A stretch of DNA of 64,000 nt from Pseudoalteromonas sp. H105 (GCF_001469215.1 NZ_LOFH01000008.1:1-64000); one strand, 5' to 3'. Shown: positions 28,485 through 37,751, counted from the first letter of the stretch. Notes: generated from the letters alone by a model not told the origin. Numbers and translations: made by a program.

Positions 28485-30020
28485 TTAAAGGTTGGTATTT
28501 ACTTCTGCTGTTTTCTGCAGCCAATCATTAGCTATATCTACAAGCTGCTTTAATCGACTTTTGCCTGCTATTTCTGATGCTTTTGCAAATGCGATTTTTG
28601 CTTTTTCAATATTATTCAACGCGAGTTCAAGTTCCCCTAAGTCTATATACATACTTGACTGGCCATAAGGCTCCCTAATTGCTTTATAAAATGACAAAGC
28701 CTTAGCAATCTCCTTTCTTGATTGCTCGTAGTTTGCTAATTGAAGGTATGCTTTTCCAGCAATTCGAGAATTATTTGCTAGGTACAAGCGATCATTTGCT
28801 TCTTGACTTAAGGGCTTTGCTTTATTTAGTAGCGAAAGCGCTAGCTCAGATTTTTTTTGCTGAATGACGCTAACGGCTTGCCAAACATAAAGTCTTCCTA
28901 GGTTTTTAATGTCTCCATTTTGTTCGATAAATTTAACAGCATCTGTCGCTATCTCTTCAGCTTGAACATATTCACCGAGATAAACATAAGACTTTACGAG
29001 CATTACAATGGCCAATAGGTTTTTAGGCTGTGTAGCTAAAACAGCTCTATACATGGTCGCCGCTTTTTGATGGTTACCTATTTGAGTTTCATCTATCGCT
29101 GAAGCCATAAGCGTATTAGCAAAGTTACGCTGGTAATCACTCGGGACTTTTCTTTGCTTAGCGCCTAGTGACGTTAATATTAAGGAGTGAAAATCTGAAA
29201 AAAGAGTATTGAGATCATCGGCAAAAAGTACGCCACGAGCAACATCATTTTCTTTATAAACCCTGTATACCAACTGGAATTCGCCATTAAAACCTGCAAT
29301 TGACTGTGTGATAATTACACTTGCGCCTGAGGCTTCAAACAGTTGATGTATGGTCTCTTCCTCAAACTCTTTATTGGCAAGCTCTGAACGTTTAATCGTT
29401 TCCAACACCATTTCCGTCGGTAACACTAGCGATTTTACCTGATGCTGTAAATTATCAATAAGGAGGTCCATTGCTCCATAACGAACCCATTTATGTTCTG
29501 CCCCCATAATTCGATTAGTCACAGGCAGGACCATAATTGTTCCTGAGTCTGCTAGAGGCTCCTTACCATAAAAATGGTTTTGTACGGTTACAAAAGAGAT
29601 TAAAACAACAACCAATGCAATGGTTGCATAAGAGAGCTTGCGAGCTAAGCGTGTTTTCGGTTGGATGTTGTGGCGTGTATTGATTTGGTTAGCTTCACAA
29701 TTATTCGATGTATTAGTTTTCTTAATAATCGGCACTGATATTGAGTAGCCTTTTCGCGGGTGTGTTTTAATAACGCGATTGTCACCGAATATTTTGCGTA
29801 GTTCTGTGATAGATTGAAAAATGACGTGTTCTTCTACAATGACGTCGTTCCATACGGTTTCTAATAATTCACTTTTACTAACAACCTCACCATTTGCTTC
29901 AAGTAAAACAGTTAAGAGTTCTGAAGTTTTAGGCCTGACCTTAATAACTTCCTCTTCATTATGAACTTCATTTTTTTGCGGGTAAAAATACACACCGCCA
30001 ATTTGAAAATAACGTGACAT
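28485..30020 (-). CDS. ToxR/CadC-like membrane regulator with TPR sensor
   Basis: One-component regulator of 511 residues. An OmpR-type winged helix (about 10-97) contains LLETVWNDVIVEEHV and KTHPRKGYSISV. A low-complexity linker leads to a single transmembrane helix (about 129-146). The extracytoplasmic part has tetratricopeptide-like helices from about 300 to the end (KAATMYRAVLATQPKNLLAI, QAEEIATDAVKFIEQ). It probably senses an envelope signal or partner protein and acts on DNA directly. It is divergent from the CPBP-protease operon, which is the most likely target. The two flanks share a 140-bp control region. Confidence 0.83.
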   Translation of the reverse strand: MSRYFQIGGVYFYPQKNEVHNEEEVIKVRPKTSELLTVLLEANGEVVSKSELLETVWNDVIVEEHVIFQSITELRKIFGDNRVIKTHPRKGYSISVPIIKKTNTSNNCEANQINTRHNIQPKTRLARKLSYATIALVVVLISFVTVQNHFYGKEPLADSGTIMVLPVTNRIMGAEHKWVRYGAMDLLIDNLQHQVKSLVLPTEMVLETIKRSELANKEFEEETIHQLFEASGASVIITQSIAGFNGEFQLVYRVYKENDVARGVLFADDLNTLFSDFHSLILTSLGAKQRKVPSDYQRNFANTLMASAIDETQIGNHQKAATMYRAVLATQPKNLLAIVMLVKSYVYLGEYVQAEEIATDAVKFIEQNGDIKNLGRLYVWQAVSVIQQKKSELALSLLNKAKPLSQEANDRLYLANNSRIAGKAYLQLANYEQSRKEIAKALSFYKAIREPYGQSSMYIDLGELELALNNIEKAKIAFAKASEIAGKSRLKQLVDIANDWLQKTAEVNTNL

Positions 30021-30160
30021 TTAGTGTTCTTAAGTACTTGTTGTTGATTACGTTGAATGAACAAAACCCACATGTTAAATGTTGGTTTATATCATTGATA
30101 ATTAAATGATTATAGAAAGTTATAGAATTCTTTAATGCATATTTATTTGTGTCGTATGGC

Positions 30161-31000
30161 ATGGTGAGGCCAATTCATACTTTACAGGTAACATTAAAAT
30201 TGAACAAGCTAAAACACGCCGCTGACGTTTGTCCGCTGACACTGACAGTAGTCCTTACATTTTTATCCGTAGGCCTACTCTTTATTGCAAAAATATTTGA
30301 ACAAAGCCCTGAGCCTTTATTTCAATGGCCAAGGTTAATCTTACTTATTGGTATTTCGTACTTTGTATTTAGAGTGCTTAAAAAGTTTAACTGGAGCAAG
30401 GACGCTGGCCTAACTCTTCCAATGTCATCATGGCATGGTCGATGGCTTTTGGCTTCCATTCCGCTACTGTTAATTGCACTTCTTAGTTCTACAAGTGCCA
30501 ACTGGGCGGAGGTTGAATTTTCAACCTTACGCGTATTTGCTTGGCTATTGTCTAACTTTTCAGGCAGCTTTTTTGAAGAGCTACTGTTGCGTGGCCTGTG
30601 TTTTTATATCTTACTCAGCGCTTGGGGGGCAACTAAAAAAGGGGTTTACCTTGCCGCTCTATGTCAAGCACTGATTTTTGGCCTAGCGCATCTGGCCAAT
30701 CTCTATCATATGCCGGCGCTGGATGTTTTCGCGCAAGTGATATTTGCCACCTTAATTGGTATAGGTTTCGCAGGCTTAGTTTATATGACGAAATCCCTTT
30801 GGCCCGGGGTAATTGTTCATAGCCTTATAAATTTAGCGGGCACGATAAATGACTTTTTAGTGCCTGGTGGAAGTGAGTTTCAAAGTCCAGGCCTAAATGG
30901 CTATGTGGTCATTATCATCATCTTCTTTGTACTCTCAACGATACCCGGCTTGTTTTATTTAAGAGCAGGTAAGTCGCGCGAAACGAAATCAGTATTATAA
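30161..31000 (+). CDS. CPBP-family intramembrane glutamic protease
   Basis: Membrane protease of the CPBP/Abi (Rce1-like) family. About eight hydrophobic helices are present. The catalytic motif FFEELLLRGL (E139-E140...R144 from this start) and the downstream histidine motifs FGLAHLANL and VIVHSLINLAGT are complete. Start is uncertain: GTG at 30149, ATG at 30161 and a TTG near 30197 with a better ribosome site are all possible. It is the first gene of a probable operon with the secreted protein at 31013 (12 nt gap) and the membrane protein at 31750. Family members process peptides or immunity proteins; the substrate here may be an operon partner. Confidence 0.84.
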   Translation: MVRPIHTLQVTLKLNKLKHAADVCPLTLTVVLTFLSVGLLFIAKIFEQSPEPLFQWPRLILLIGISYFVFRVLKKFNWSKDAGLTLPMSSWHGRWLLASIPLLLIALLSSTSANWAEVEFSTLRVFAWLLSNFSGSFFEELLLRGLCFYILLSAWGATKKGVYLAALCQALIFGLAHLANLYHMPALDVFAQVIFATLIGIGFAGLVYMTKSLWPGVIVHSLINLAGTINDFLVPGGSEFQSPGLNGYVVIIIIFFVLSTIPGLFYLRAGKSRETKSVL

Positions 31001-31012
31001 AAGGAGGCGGTC

Positions 31013-31753
31013 ATGTTAGTACGTTTGTTGTCGGTCACTTTGTTTATTGCTTGTCTGCCTGTTGAAGCGTTACTGCAAGAGAAAGGAACGTATACTGCAC
31101 ATACCGCTTATAAACTAGCTGTAAATAAAATTACAACCCAAAGGGCACCTTTGCTTGATGGTCAACTTATTTCTTTCGAAGAAATTATTGAAGCGCAAAG
31201 TGGTGATAGCCAATCGGTTACGAAAACGGTGCACTTGGATTTAGCTGGTATTGAATATGTGGAAAACATTTCTGATATCAGTACTGACGATAATGAAGCT
31301 GGATTGAATTGGCAGTCTAATATTTTGGTCGACCCCTCTAGGTATCCTGAAAACCCGCAGTTGATTGCTGAAACTGAACACACTTGGGTTTTTAGTATTC
31401 CTACGCAAATCAATGCGGACACCAGTGATGTTGAACAAGAGGTCGACAATGCCGAGGTTAACAATGTGTTGCTGTCGTCACTGGTATCAGAACTAACCAT
31501 CTCAAAATCGTCACCACACTTTGTTTCCCAGAAAATCTACGCTACACACCCTTTTAAACCAGATAACTTAGTTAAAGTTAACGAGTTCATGGTCAAAATA
31601 GACTTCGTGCAAGCTTGGCAAGGAGGCCCTTGGGTGACTGAGTCCATATACCGGGTACTTAAAGGTAACTACGCATTTTTTGTGAGCGTAGAAGAGTTTT
31701 CGGTAACACGATATCAAAATTTTGAAGTGATTAATAAGAGCGCCGAACAATGA
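31013..31753 (+). CDS. Secreted protein of unknown function
   Basis: I do not recognise this 246-residue protein. An N-terminal signal peptide (MLVRLLSVTLFIACLPVEA) suggests export. The mature part is rich in acidic residues and beta-type sequence, with aromatic residues near the end (FVQAWQGGPWVTESIYRVL). A near-perfect ribosome site, AAAGGAGG, precedes the ATG, so strong translation is expected. Its stop overlaps the start of the next gene (ATGA), implying coupled synthesis with the membrane protein at 31750. The pair may form one complex. Confidence 0.75.
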   Translation: MLVRLLSVTLFIACLPVEALLQEKGTYTAHTAYKLAVNKITTQRAPLLDGQLISFEEIIEAQSGDSQSVTKTVHLDLAGIEYVENISDISTDDNEAGLNWQSNILVDPSRYPENPQLIAETEHTWVFSIPTQINADTSDVEQEVDNAEVNNVLLSSLVSELTISKSSPHFVSQKIYATHPFKPDNLVKVNEFMVKIDFVQAWQGGPWVTESIYRVLKGNYAFFVSVEEFSVTRYQNFEVINKSAEQ

Positions 31754-32886
31754 AGTTTATTCAAAATATAAAAAGCCGAAGTGTTGTTAGTTTATTTGTC
31801 TTGCTGACGTTCTCGACTATAGCCGTTACGTCTATCCTGATGTTTAGTCAACAGTATGATAGCTCCATCGCACTTGTCCACACTGTGGTGGGTTTTGCTT
31901 TAATCCTGATGGTTTTGTTTCATATTAAAAATAACTTTGCACCACTAAAAAATCATACAAAACTAGGTTTTAAGCAAAAAGATAAGACGCTTAACTTGGC
32001 GCTACCTATAACGCTTGTTATCACCTGTCTCTTGGTGGTTATGTCATTTTATAAAGTACAACCCATGTTGTTTTTATACGAGTGGGGAAATACCTTACGA
32101 GCCGATACAAAATTAGAGGTAGGAGAAGAGTTAACCTATAAAGTTGTGGATAAAACACTTGATACCGCTACTGGTCGCAAAATCTCCATTGATTTACGTC
32201 AAGGACCCTATTTTGCGTGGCCTCAATATGCTATTTGGGTTGAAGATATGAACGGTAATTTTATCCAACCGCTCTTCGTTACGTCCAAGTTGGCTAACAA
32301 TAACTTTGTTAATAAAGTTGATAAAGTCGACAAGGATGTGGTGTTTACTTCACACGTTATTTTATCTGGAGACGTCGATTTACAATCAACGTTTGCATCC
32401 GGAGTATTTCCAGAATCGAAAGCTGACCGTGCTCGTCCAGAGTCTTTGCCGGTGTTCCTGCATAAATACCAACAGGCTTCAGGCTCAGAAAGTATAGTGC
32501 CCGATGGAGACAATGCCATCGCTGATGCTTATAGCGGTGCAACAATCACCCAGAGCTTTCTTATGAAGTCAAAACTGCAAAACAAAGTAGATGGCAAAGT
32601 AAGAGTACGTTTAGAAATCAATAATTCTTTTGATTTCAATGAATATTACTCTAGTGATCGTTTCCCTTATGATACTACCTATTCCGGCAACGGTTATAGC
32701 GCACAACCTTCTCTGATTTACGAAGCCATTGTCAATTTAGACGATGTGAATAGCATTATCCCAATGCAGTTGATAGGACGCGGTCATCACTCAGGAAAAG
32801 ACGGTGACGTATACCAAGATCTGGAAAACATGACAACGGCACTAGAGCTCATTGACCGCATCATCGTCGAGGTGGGCGATAGCTAA
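31750..32886 (+). CDS. Membrane protein with DUF4405-like helices and a flavinylation-like SGAT motif
   Basis: A 378-residue protein with three hydrophobic helices (about 12-33, 42-60, 81-100) and a large extracytoplasmic domain. Helix 2 has histidines H44 and H58, 14 residues apart, as in heme-binding cytochrome b-like helices of the DUF4405 kind. In the soluble domain, D259-A-Y-S-G-A-T265-I-T fits the D-x-x-(S/T)-G-A-T pattern to which ApbE attaches FMN in NqrC, RnfG and FMN-bind proteins. If both readings hold, this is a membrane electron-transfer protein. I could not identify a full FMN-bind domain around the motif, so the motif could be chance. Confidence 0.6.
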   Translation: MKFIQNIKSRSVVSLFVLLTFSTIAVTSILMFSQQYDSSIALVHTVVGFALILMVLFHIKNNFAPLKNHTKLGFKQKDKTLNLALPITLVITCLLVVMSFYKVQPMLFLYEWGNTLRADTKLEVGEELTYKVVDKTLDTATGRKISIDLRQGPYFAWPQYAIWVEDMNGNFIQPLFVTSKLANNNFVNKVDKVDKDVVFTSHVILSGDVDLQSTFASGVFPESKADRARPESLPVFLHKYQQASGSESIVPDGDNAIADAYSGATITQSFLMKSKLQNKVDGKVRVRLEINNSFDFNEYYSSDRFPYDTTYSGNGYSAQPSLIYEAIVNLDDVNSIIPMQLIGRGHHSGKDGDVYQDLENMTTALELIDRIIVEVGDS

Positions 32887-33033
32887 AATCACCAAAAAAT
32901 TTACTAAAAGAATATGCAAAAAATCAGTAAAAGCTTAAAAAGCTATTAAACACGGTCAACATCTTTGTGTTAACGATAGGGCTAACATATCGTTTTGGCC
33001 GCAAGTTAAATAGTTCATAAAATAGGAAACAAA

Positions 33034-34608
33034 ATGAACATTATCCGCAAAAATCTAGCGACATATGCCTGCAATGTCGCGCTAATATTAATCACTTTTT
33101 GTAGCTCAATAGTTGCTGCTGACGAAAAAGAAAATCAAATAATTAACCACGCCGTTAAAGCTTATGGCGGTGATAAACTGAAACAGCTCAATAGCCTGAC
33201 ATTTTCGGGCAATATGAACCAATTTTCTCAGTGGCAAAGTGGACATGCACTTCAAGGGCCAATGGTGTCATACTTGAATGATGTACGTTTTGAGTACTCT
33301 ATCGATCTGCTAAACAAACGGAAAGCCTACAAGGAAGCCGTGACAACAATTTCAGGTGGCCATGGAAGCAATATTCCTAGCGTCACCCATCGACTATTTT
33401 TAGATGGTAAAGGATACAGTATTGATCATGCACTGCAGATGTACCAAGCATCAGATCGTATTTCCTTCGATAATACAGATTTGGGCACTCACCGATTACT
33501 AGACACATTAATCATTAAACAGTTGAGCGAGGAAAGGCATGCCAGCCAATGGATTGATATGGCGTATATTGAAGGACAAGCCAATGATGTGCTGTCTATC
33601 AACGCCGGAACAGAGAGTGAATATTACGTTTATATTAATAAACGTAATGGATATCTAAGCAGGGTCCTCCGCAAACGCGGTGGCGATATGATTACTTATG
33701 ACTTTCTTGCTCATCAGCAAGCAGATGGTTTCACTTGGGCTCAACGACTGTTTGTGGGCACTGCAGAAAAAGTTATTTATCACTCTGATGATCGTTATGT
33801 TCGCTTTAACTCAGCGCAGGATGGCGATTTCCAGCTTCCACCACAATATAGCTTGAGAGCTCAATTGTACCCTGTCGATGTTAGTGAAATGATCGTTAAA
33901 AAATTGGCAAGTGGGGTTTATTTTGTAGGGCAAGGTTGGGCCTATACTTTGTTTATTGATGTGGGCGAATATTATATTTCCGCAGGGGCATGGCAAGTTT
34001 CCCCAGAAGATAAAAATTGGCAAGCAGGATTAAAACTACTCCACGAAGAAACAGGCACAGTCAAACCCGTCAAGCAGCATATAGTGACTCATCACCATAA
34101 TGATCACATGATGGGGTTACAAGATGTGGTCGATCAAGGTGCAAGCCTAATTGTGCATGCTGCAGATATACCGTCTGTGCAAGCACATTTATCTGCCCCA
34201 TTGCCTAGGGAGCGATTGTTCGCTATTTCCAACACAAAGAACATCGCTAATGGCAATATTTTGCTTTTCGATGTGCCAAATAGTCACGCAAATCACAATT
34301 TAGCGGTCTACTTACCAAAGCACAAAATACTTTTCACCGAAGATATGTTTGGCAGTAGCTTTGAAACGGCTTTTAATTCTCCAAGCACCTGGCCAAGTGG
34401 CGATACCTATCATAGGCTCGAGGTGTTGATTGACCATACCCGCAAATTAAAGCTTGAAGTTAATCAATATGTTTCATCACATCATGCAAGGGTGTTAAAC
34501 CAAAAAGATATCGACAAAGCACGAGCAATTGCTCGCCCTAATAAAACACAACTTATGCAACGGTTGTTTTCTCAGAAGCGGGATGAAGCTTTTAGTGTGG
34601 AAAAATGA
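33034..34608 (+). CDS. Exported metallo-beta-lactamase-fold hydrolase
   Basis: A 524-residue protein with a signal peptide (ends near SSIVAADE). An N-terminal domain of about 260 residues of unknown type is followed by an MBL-fold domain. It shows the zinc motif THHHNDHMMG (near residue 352), a further histidine in NSHANHNLAVYLP, and the aspartate in FTEDMFG. A late histidine pair, SSHHARVL, probably completes the site. AGGAAAC precedes the ATG. It lies 147 nt after the membrane protein, probably in or near the same operon. The substrate is unknown; this group includes exported esterases and alkylsulfatase-like enzymes. Confidence 0.82.
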   Translation: MNIIRKNLATYACNVALILITFCSSIVAADEKENQIINHAVKAYGGDKLKQLNSLTFSGNMNQFSQWQSGHALQGPMVSYLNDVRFEYSIDLLNKRKAYKEAVTTISGGHGSNIPSVTHRLFLDGKGYSIDHALQMYQASDRISFDNTDLGTHRLLDTLIIKQLSEERHASQWIDMAYIEGQANDVLSINAGTESEYYVYINKRNGYLSRVLRKRGGDMITYDFLAHQQADGFTWAQRLFVGTAEKVIYHSDDRYVRFNSAQDGDFQLPPQYSLRAQLYPVDVSEMIVKKLASGVYFVGQGWAYTLFIDVGEYYISAGAWQVSPEDKNWQAGLKLLHEETGTVKPVKQHIVTHHHNDHMMGLQDVVDQGASLIVHAADIPSVQAHLSAPLPRERLFAISNTKNIANGNILLFDVPNSHANHNLAVYLPKHKILFTEDMFGSSFETAFNSPSTWPSGDTYHRLEVLIDHTRKLKLEVNQYVSSHHARVLNQKDIDKARAIARPNKTQLMQRLFSQKRDEAFSVEK

Positions 34609-34720
34609 TAGTGATTTTTATTAAGGTACAGCGCATGACTGCCTTTAATTTGCATAATAATTAACGGTTTAGAAAATGTTCAATTACTTAAGAAATAAAA
34701 AATTACTAACAAGGAAAAGC

Positions 34721-35269
34721 ATGAAAAAAGTATATTTCACGTTGCTACTTTTTGTTATCACAGAGCCATGTTTAGCTGTTGATAGCATGAGTAGTAACGG
34801 AAAAAACCATACATTAGGTTTTAGTTTAGGCGGTGGGTCAGTTGATACTGATATATCTTCAGAAAATGATGATGGAGGAAGTGTTTCCGGATTTACCTAT
34901 GGCTACAAATATGACTCAACCTTGACGATAAATACAGGAATAGTATCTGGTGATAGTTTTTGTATTGTAACTTGTTTTACAGACGTCCGCGTTCTCAATT
35001 ACGATAGTTACATTTTAAATGTTAAAGGTTCATTACCTCTAAGTAATCGTTGGTCTGTTTTTGGAAAGCTGGGCGTAAACTATTATGACTTAGTGTTTTC
35101 TGGTGACGACCGAGTTAATACAACAGATACTGGTGTTGGTGCATTGTTGGCTACTGGGTTAGACTTTAGATCTTACAATGGTTTTGGTCTAGGTTTGGAA
35201 ATGACATTGCTAGACATGGATAATATTTTAGCCAAAAACCTCACTATAAACTTCAGTTATATGTTTTAA
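34721..35269 (+). CDS. Small outer-membrane beta-barrel-like protein
   Basis: The ATG at 34721 has AAGGAAA six nucleotides upstream; an in-frame ATG at 34676 is less likely. The signal peptide MKKVYFTLLLFVITEPCLA precedes a mature protein of alternating hydrophobic and polar strands with Gly/Asp turns (GFSLGGGSVDTD, GFTYGYKYDSTLTINTG). It ends in an aromatic residue (FSYMF), the usual C-terminal signature of outer-membrane barrels. About 160 mature residues suggest an eight-stranded barrel. No specific family recognised. Confidence 0.72.
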   Translation: MKKVYFTLLLFVITEPCLAVDSMSSNGKNHTLGFSLGGGSVDTDISSENDDGGSVSGFTYGYKYDSTLTINTGIVSGDSFCIVTCFTDVRVLNYDSYILNVKGSLPLSNRWSVFGKLGVNYYDLVFSGDDRVNTTDTGVGALLATGLDFRSYNGFGLGLEMTLLDMDNILAKNLTINFSYMF

Positions 35270-35391
35270 GTGCTGTAACAGTGTTGTCAATAAACATAAT
35301 AAACCAAGTAGTGGATAATCACGTAATGGCTGTGCCAAAACGTTCACGCTTTCTACTACTTGGGGCGTTAGGCAAACGTTCAAGGAAGCGT

Positions 35392-36021
35392 ATGTATCTT
35401 AGATTTTTAATAGTAATAAGCAGTTTATTTTTTCTTATATCATGTAATTCAACGACGGCTACAGTTGATGGAAATTGCATATCGCAAAACGCATCTCGAT
35501 TTATTGAGCCTGAAAAATCATTATATAATTTACCTTTTGGTGTTGGCGAAGGTTATCAATTAGGGCAAGGTAATTGCACGTTCCATACTCACTCAACTGA
35601 AAGTAAATCAGAGTTTGCATTTGATTTTATTATGGATATTGGCACTCCCATTCATGCTGCCCGATCTGGTCAAGTGGTTTCTATTGAAGATCGTTTCTTT
35701 GATGGCAATAGAATCGGTAGTGACTTTAACCATATAATAATTGCACATGAAAATAACACTTTCTCCTCTTACATTCATCTTACTAACGCTGGTGTTATTG
35801 TTGAGCCAGGTGAATATGTAAATCAAGGTGATGTTATTGGATATAGCGGAGATACGGGGATGAGTTCGGCTCCACATTTACATTTTGAAGTTTTTCAAAC
35901 CAATGACGATTGTTTTAAAAAAGGTGTAGATGGGAGGTGCCCTACCATTCCCGTCTCTTTTAAAAACGCCAGTCCAAGTGACAAAATACTTACACATGGA
36001 TTAGTTTATACCGCACTCTAG
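35392..36021 (+). CDS. M23-family peptidase lipoprotein
   Basis: The start is the ATG at 35392 with AAGGA upstream, which places a lipoprotein signal at the N terminus (FLIVISSLFFLISCNS). The peptidase domain has the first zinc site region (FAFDFIMDIGTPIHAARSG) and the family ending GYSGDTGMSSAPHLHFEV. The HxH pair and upstream aspartate are present, so activity as a peptidoglycan endopeptidase is possible. About 209 residues. The stop codon coincides with the first bases of the decayed esterase fragment, so this gene sits at the right edge of the accessory island. Confidence 0.83.
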   Translation: MYLRFLIVISSLFFLISCNSTTATVDGNCISQNASRFIEPEKSLYNLPFGVGEGYQLGQGNCTFHTHSTESKSEFAFDFIMDIGTPIHAARSGQVVSIEDRFFDGNRIGSDFNHIIIAHENNTFSSYIHLTNAGVIVEPGEYVNQGDVIGYSGDTGMSSAPHLHFEVFQTNDDCFKKGVDGRCPTIPVSFKNASPSDKILTHGLVYTAL

Positions 36022-36340
36022 TTTATCCTGTTGATATATCGCTTAGATGGAGCGGATAACTAACGCTTGCTAGTGCTGTTATTGAGCATTTACAAAATGA
36101 TAATCGTGCGCCTGAGGTGTGGTGGAACTATGGCGTATCGGTAAAAAGCACAAAATCGTTTATAGTTAAAACGAAAGAGCTTAATAGTTACGTTTACCAT
36201 TAATATTGGCGAAGAAGCGGGTTTAATGCGTGAAAGGCATGATGAATTGCAGCAATCACTGCAATCACATAACCTGACTCCTGTTGCTGGGGCATTTAAT
36301 ATCTATCACAACTTATTTTTATCTAAACAAATGCCCACAA
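36021..36340 (+). pseudogene. Decayed fragment of a second esterase copy
   Basis: This segment matches the esterase gene 23243-23881 on the same strand. Shared blocks include GAGC(G/A)(C/T)TTACAAAATGATAA, AAAAAGCACAAAATCGTTTA, GATGAATTGCAGCAATCACTG and TTATTTTTATCTAAACAAAT. Two internal deletions of about 270 and 50 nt fall between short direct repeats in the intact gene. The reading frame is broken. It forms the right border of the accessory island. The following 110 nt up to the helicase show no gene. Confidence 0.88.
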
Positions 36341-36449
36341 CTTTAGATCAAAGCTCATGTAAAACATATTAAAATCACTAATCTCTACTTAACGGGCAAT
36401 AAATACGCTAAAATTGCAGGCTATTTTTAGCAATGAGCCCGCACCTTTT

Positions 36450-37751
36450 ATGACCTCAGCCGCAAATCCTAGTAATTTCAATGAACTTGGCCTTATTCCA
36501 GAGCTAATTGCTCGATTGTCTGATCTTGAATACATGCAACCTACGCCGATTCAGGCAAAAGCAATTCCAAGTATCTTGGCGGGAAGTGACTTAATTGCAG
36601 GGGCTAATACCGGCTCAGGTAAAACGGCCACGTTTGCATTGCCTATGCTACAAACGCTTTTTTTGGCGCAAGATGCGAATAAAACACCGAGCAAAGGTAA
36701 CTTTGTATCAGGGCTTATTTTAGTACCTACACGTGAGCTGGCAACGCAGGTGGCTGATAGCGTTAAATCATACTCTGCAAACTTTAATGGCGCGATTAAA
36801 ACGGTGGCAGTGTTTGGTGGTGTATCGGTTAATACCCAGATGCAGGCACTTCGCGGCGGTGCTGATATTATTGTTGCAACCCCTGGTCGTTTGCTCGATT
36901 TAATCTCAAGCAATGCTATTAAGCTGGATAAAGTTTCAACCTTAGTGCTTGATGAAGCTGACCGCATGTTAAGCCTTGGCTTTACTGAAGAACTTGCAGA
37001 GCTATTGGCGCTAATGCCTGCTAAAAAGCAAACTATGTTGTTCTCAGCGACTTTCCCAGAGCAAGTTAAGTTATTAACGCAAGAGCTGCTAAACGACCCT
37101 GTTGAAATTCAAGTGCAAAGCAAAGACGAAAGCACCTTAGTGCAGCGTGTCTTTACGGTTAATAAGGGTGAAAAAACCACGGTTTTAGCACACTTAATTA
37201 AAGCGCATCAATGGCGCCAAGCACTGATTTTTGTAAACGCGAAAAAAGACTGTGAGCACTTAGCCAGCAAGCTTGAAAAGCGTGGCGTGAATGCACAAGT
37301 GTTCCACGGTGATAAAGGCCAAAGTGAACGTACTCGCGTAATTGAAAAGTTTAAAAATGGCGAAATAGAAGTCCTTATAGCCACGGATATTGCCGCCCGT
37401 GGTTTAGATATTGCCAAACTTCCCGTAGTGATTAACTTTAATTTACCGCGCAGTCCAGCTGATTATATGCATCGTATTGGCCGAAGCGGTCGCGCTGGTG
37501 AAGTGGGTTTAGCGTTATCGTTAATTGATTACGAAGACTTTCATCACTTTAGAATCATCGAGAAGAAAAACAAACTACGTCTAGAGCGCGAAGAGGTAAC
37601 TGGTTTTGCTGTAAATCAGGCCAACCTTGATGCGGCACTGGCGCTTAAAAACGAAAAGCCAATGGCAAAGCCTGAAGGCACAGGTAAGAAAAAGAAGAAA
37701 AAAGCCGATGTTGAAGATGTGTGGAGCGGCTGGAAAAAGCCTCAGCGCTAA
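36450..37751 (+). CDS. DEAD-box ATP-dependent RNA helicase (RhlE-like)
   Basis: Cytoplasmic RNA helicase. Ordered motifs are the Q motif (YMQPTPIQAKAIP), motif I AGANTGSGKT, PTRELA, TPGRLLD, VLDEADRML (near residue 167), SAT, and the C-terminal domain motifs ATDIAARGLD and HRIGRSGRAG. A lysine-rich tail (GKKKKKKADVEDVW) may bind RNA. About 433 residues. The start at 36450 is chosen as the first ATG in frame; an upstream TTG at 36414 is possible. It belongs to the core genome and resumes ordinary gene order after the island. RhlE-like is a family-level call. Confidence 0.9.
   Translation: MTSAANPSNFNELGLIPELIARLSDLEYMQPTPIQAKAIPSILAGSDLIAGANTGSGKTATFALPMLQTLFLAQDANKTPSKGNFVSGLILVPTRELATQVADSVKSYSANFNGAIKTVAVFGGVSVNTQMQALRGGADIIVATPGRLLDLISSNAIKLDKVSTLVLDEADRMLSLGFTEELAELLALMPAKKQTMLFSATFPEQVKLLTQELLNDPVEIQVQSKDESTLVQRVFTVNKGEKTTVLAHLIKAHQWRQALIFVNAKKDCEHLASKLEKRGVNAQVFHGDKGQSERTRVIEKFKNGEIEVLIATDIAARGLDIAKLPVVINFNLPRSPADYMHRIGRSGRAGEVGLALSLIDYEDFHHFRIIEKKNKLRLEREEVTGFAVNQANLDAALALKNEKPMAKPEGTGKKKKKKADVEDVWSGWKKPQR

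Noticed and set aside
24286..36340. Tn7-like element downstream of glmS
   Set aside because: No TnsA-E-like gene or Tn7-type end repeat is visible, and the island begins after the esterase gene and not at the glmS end.
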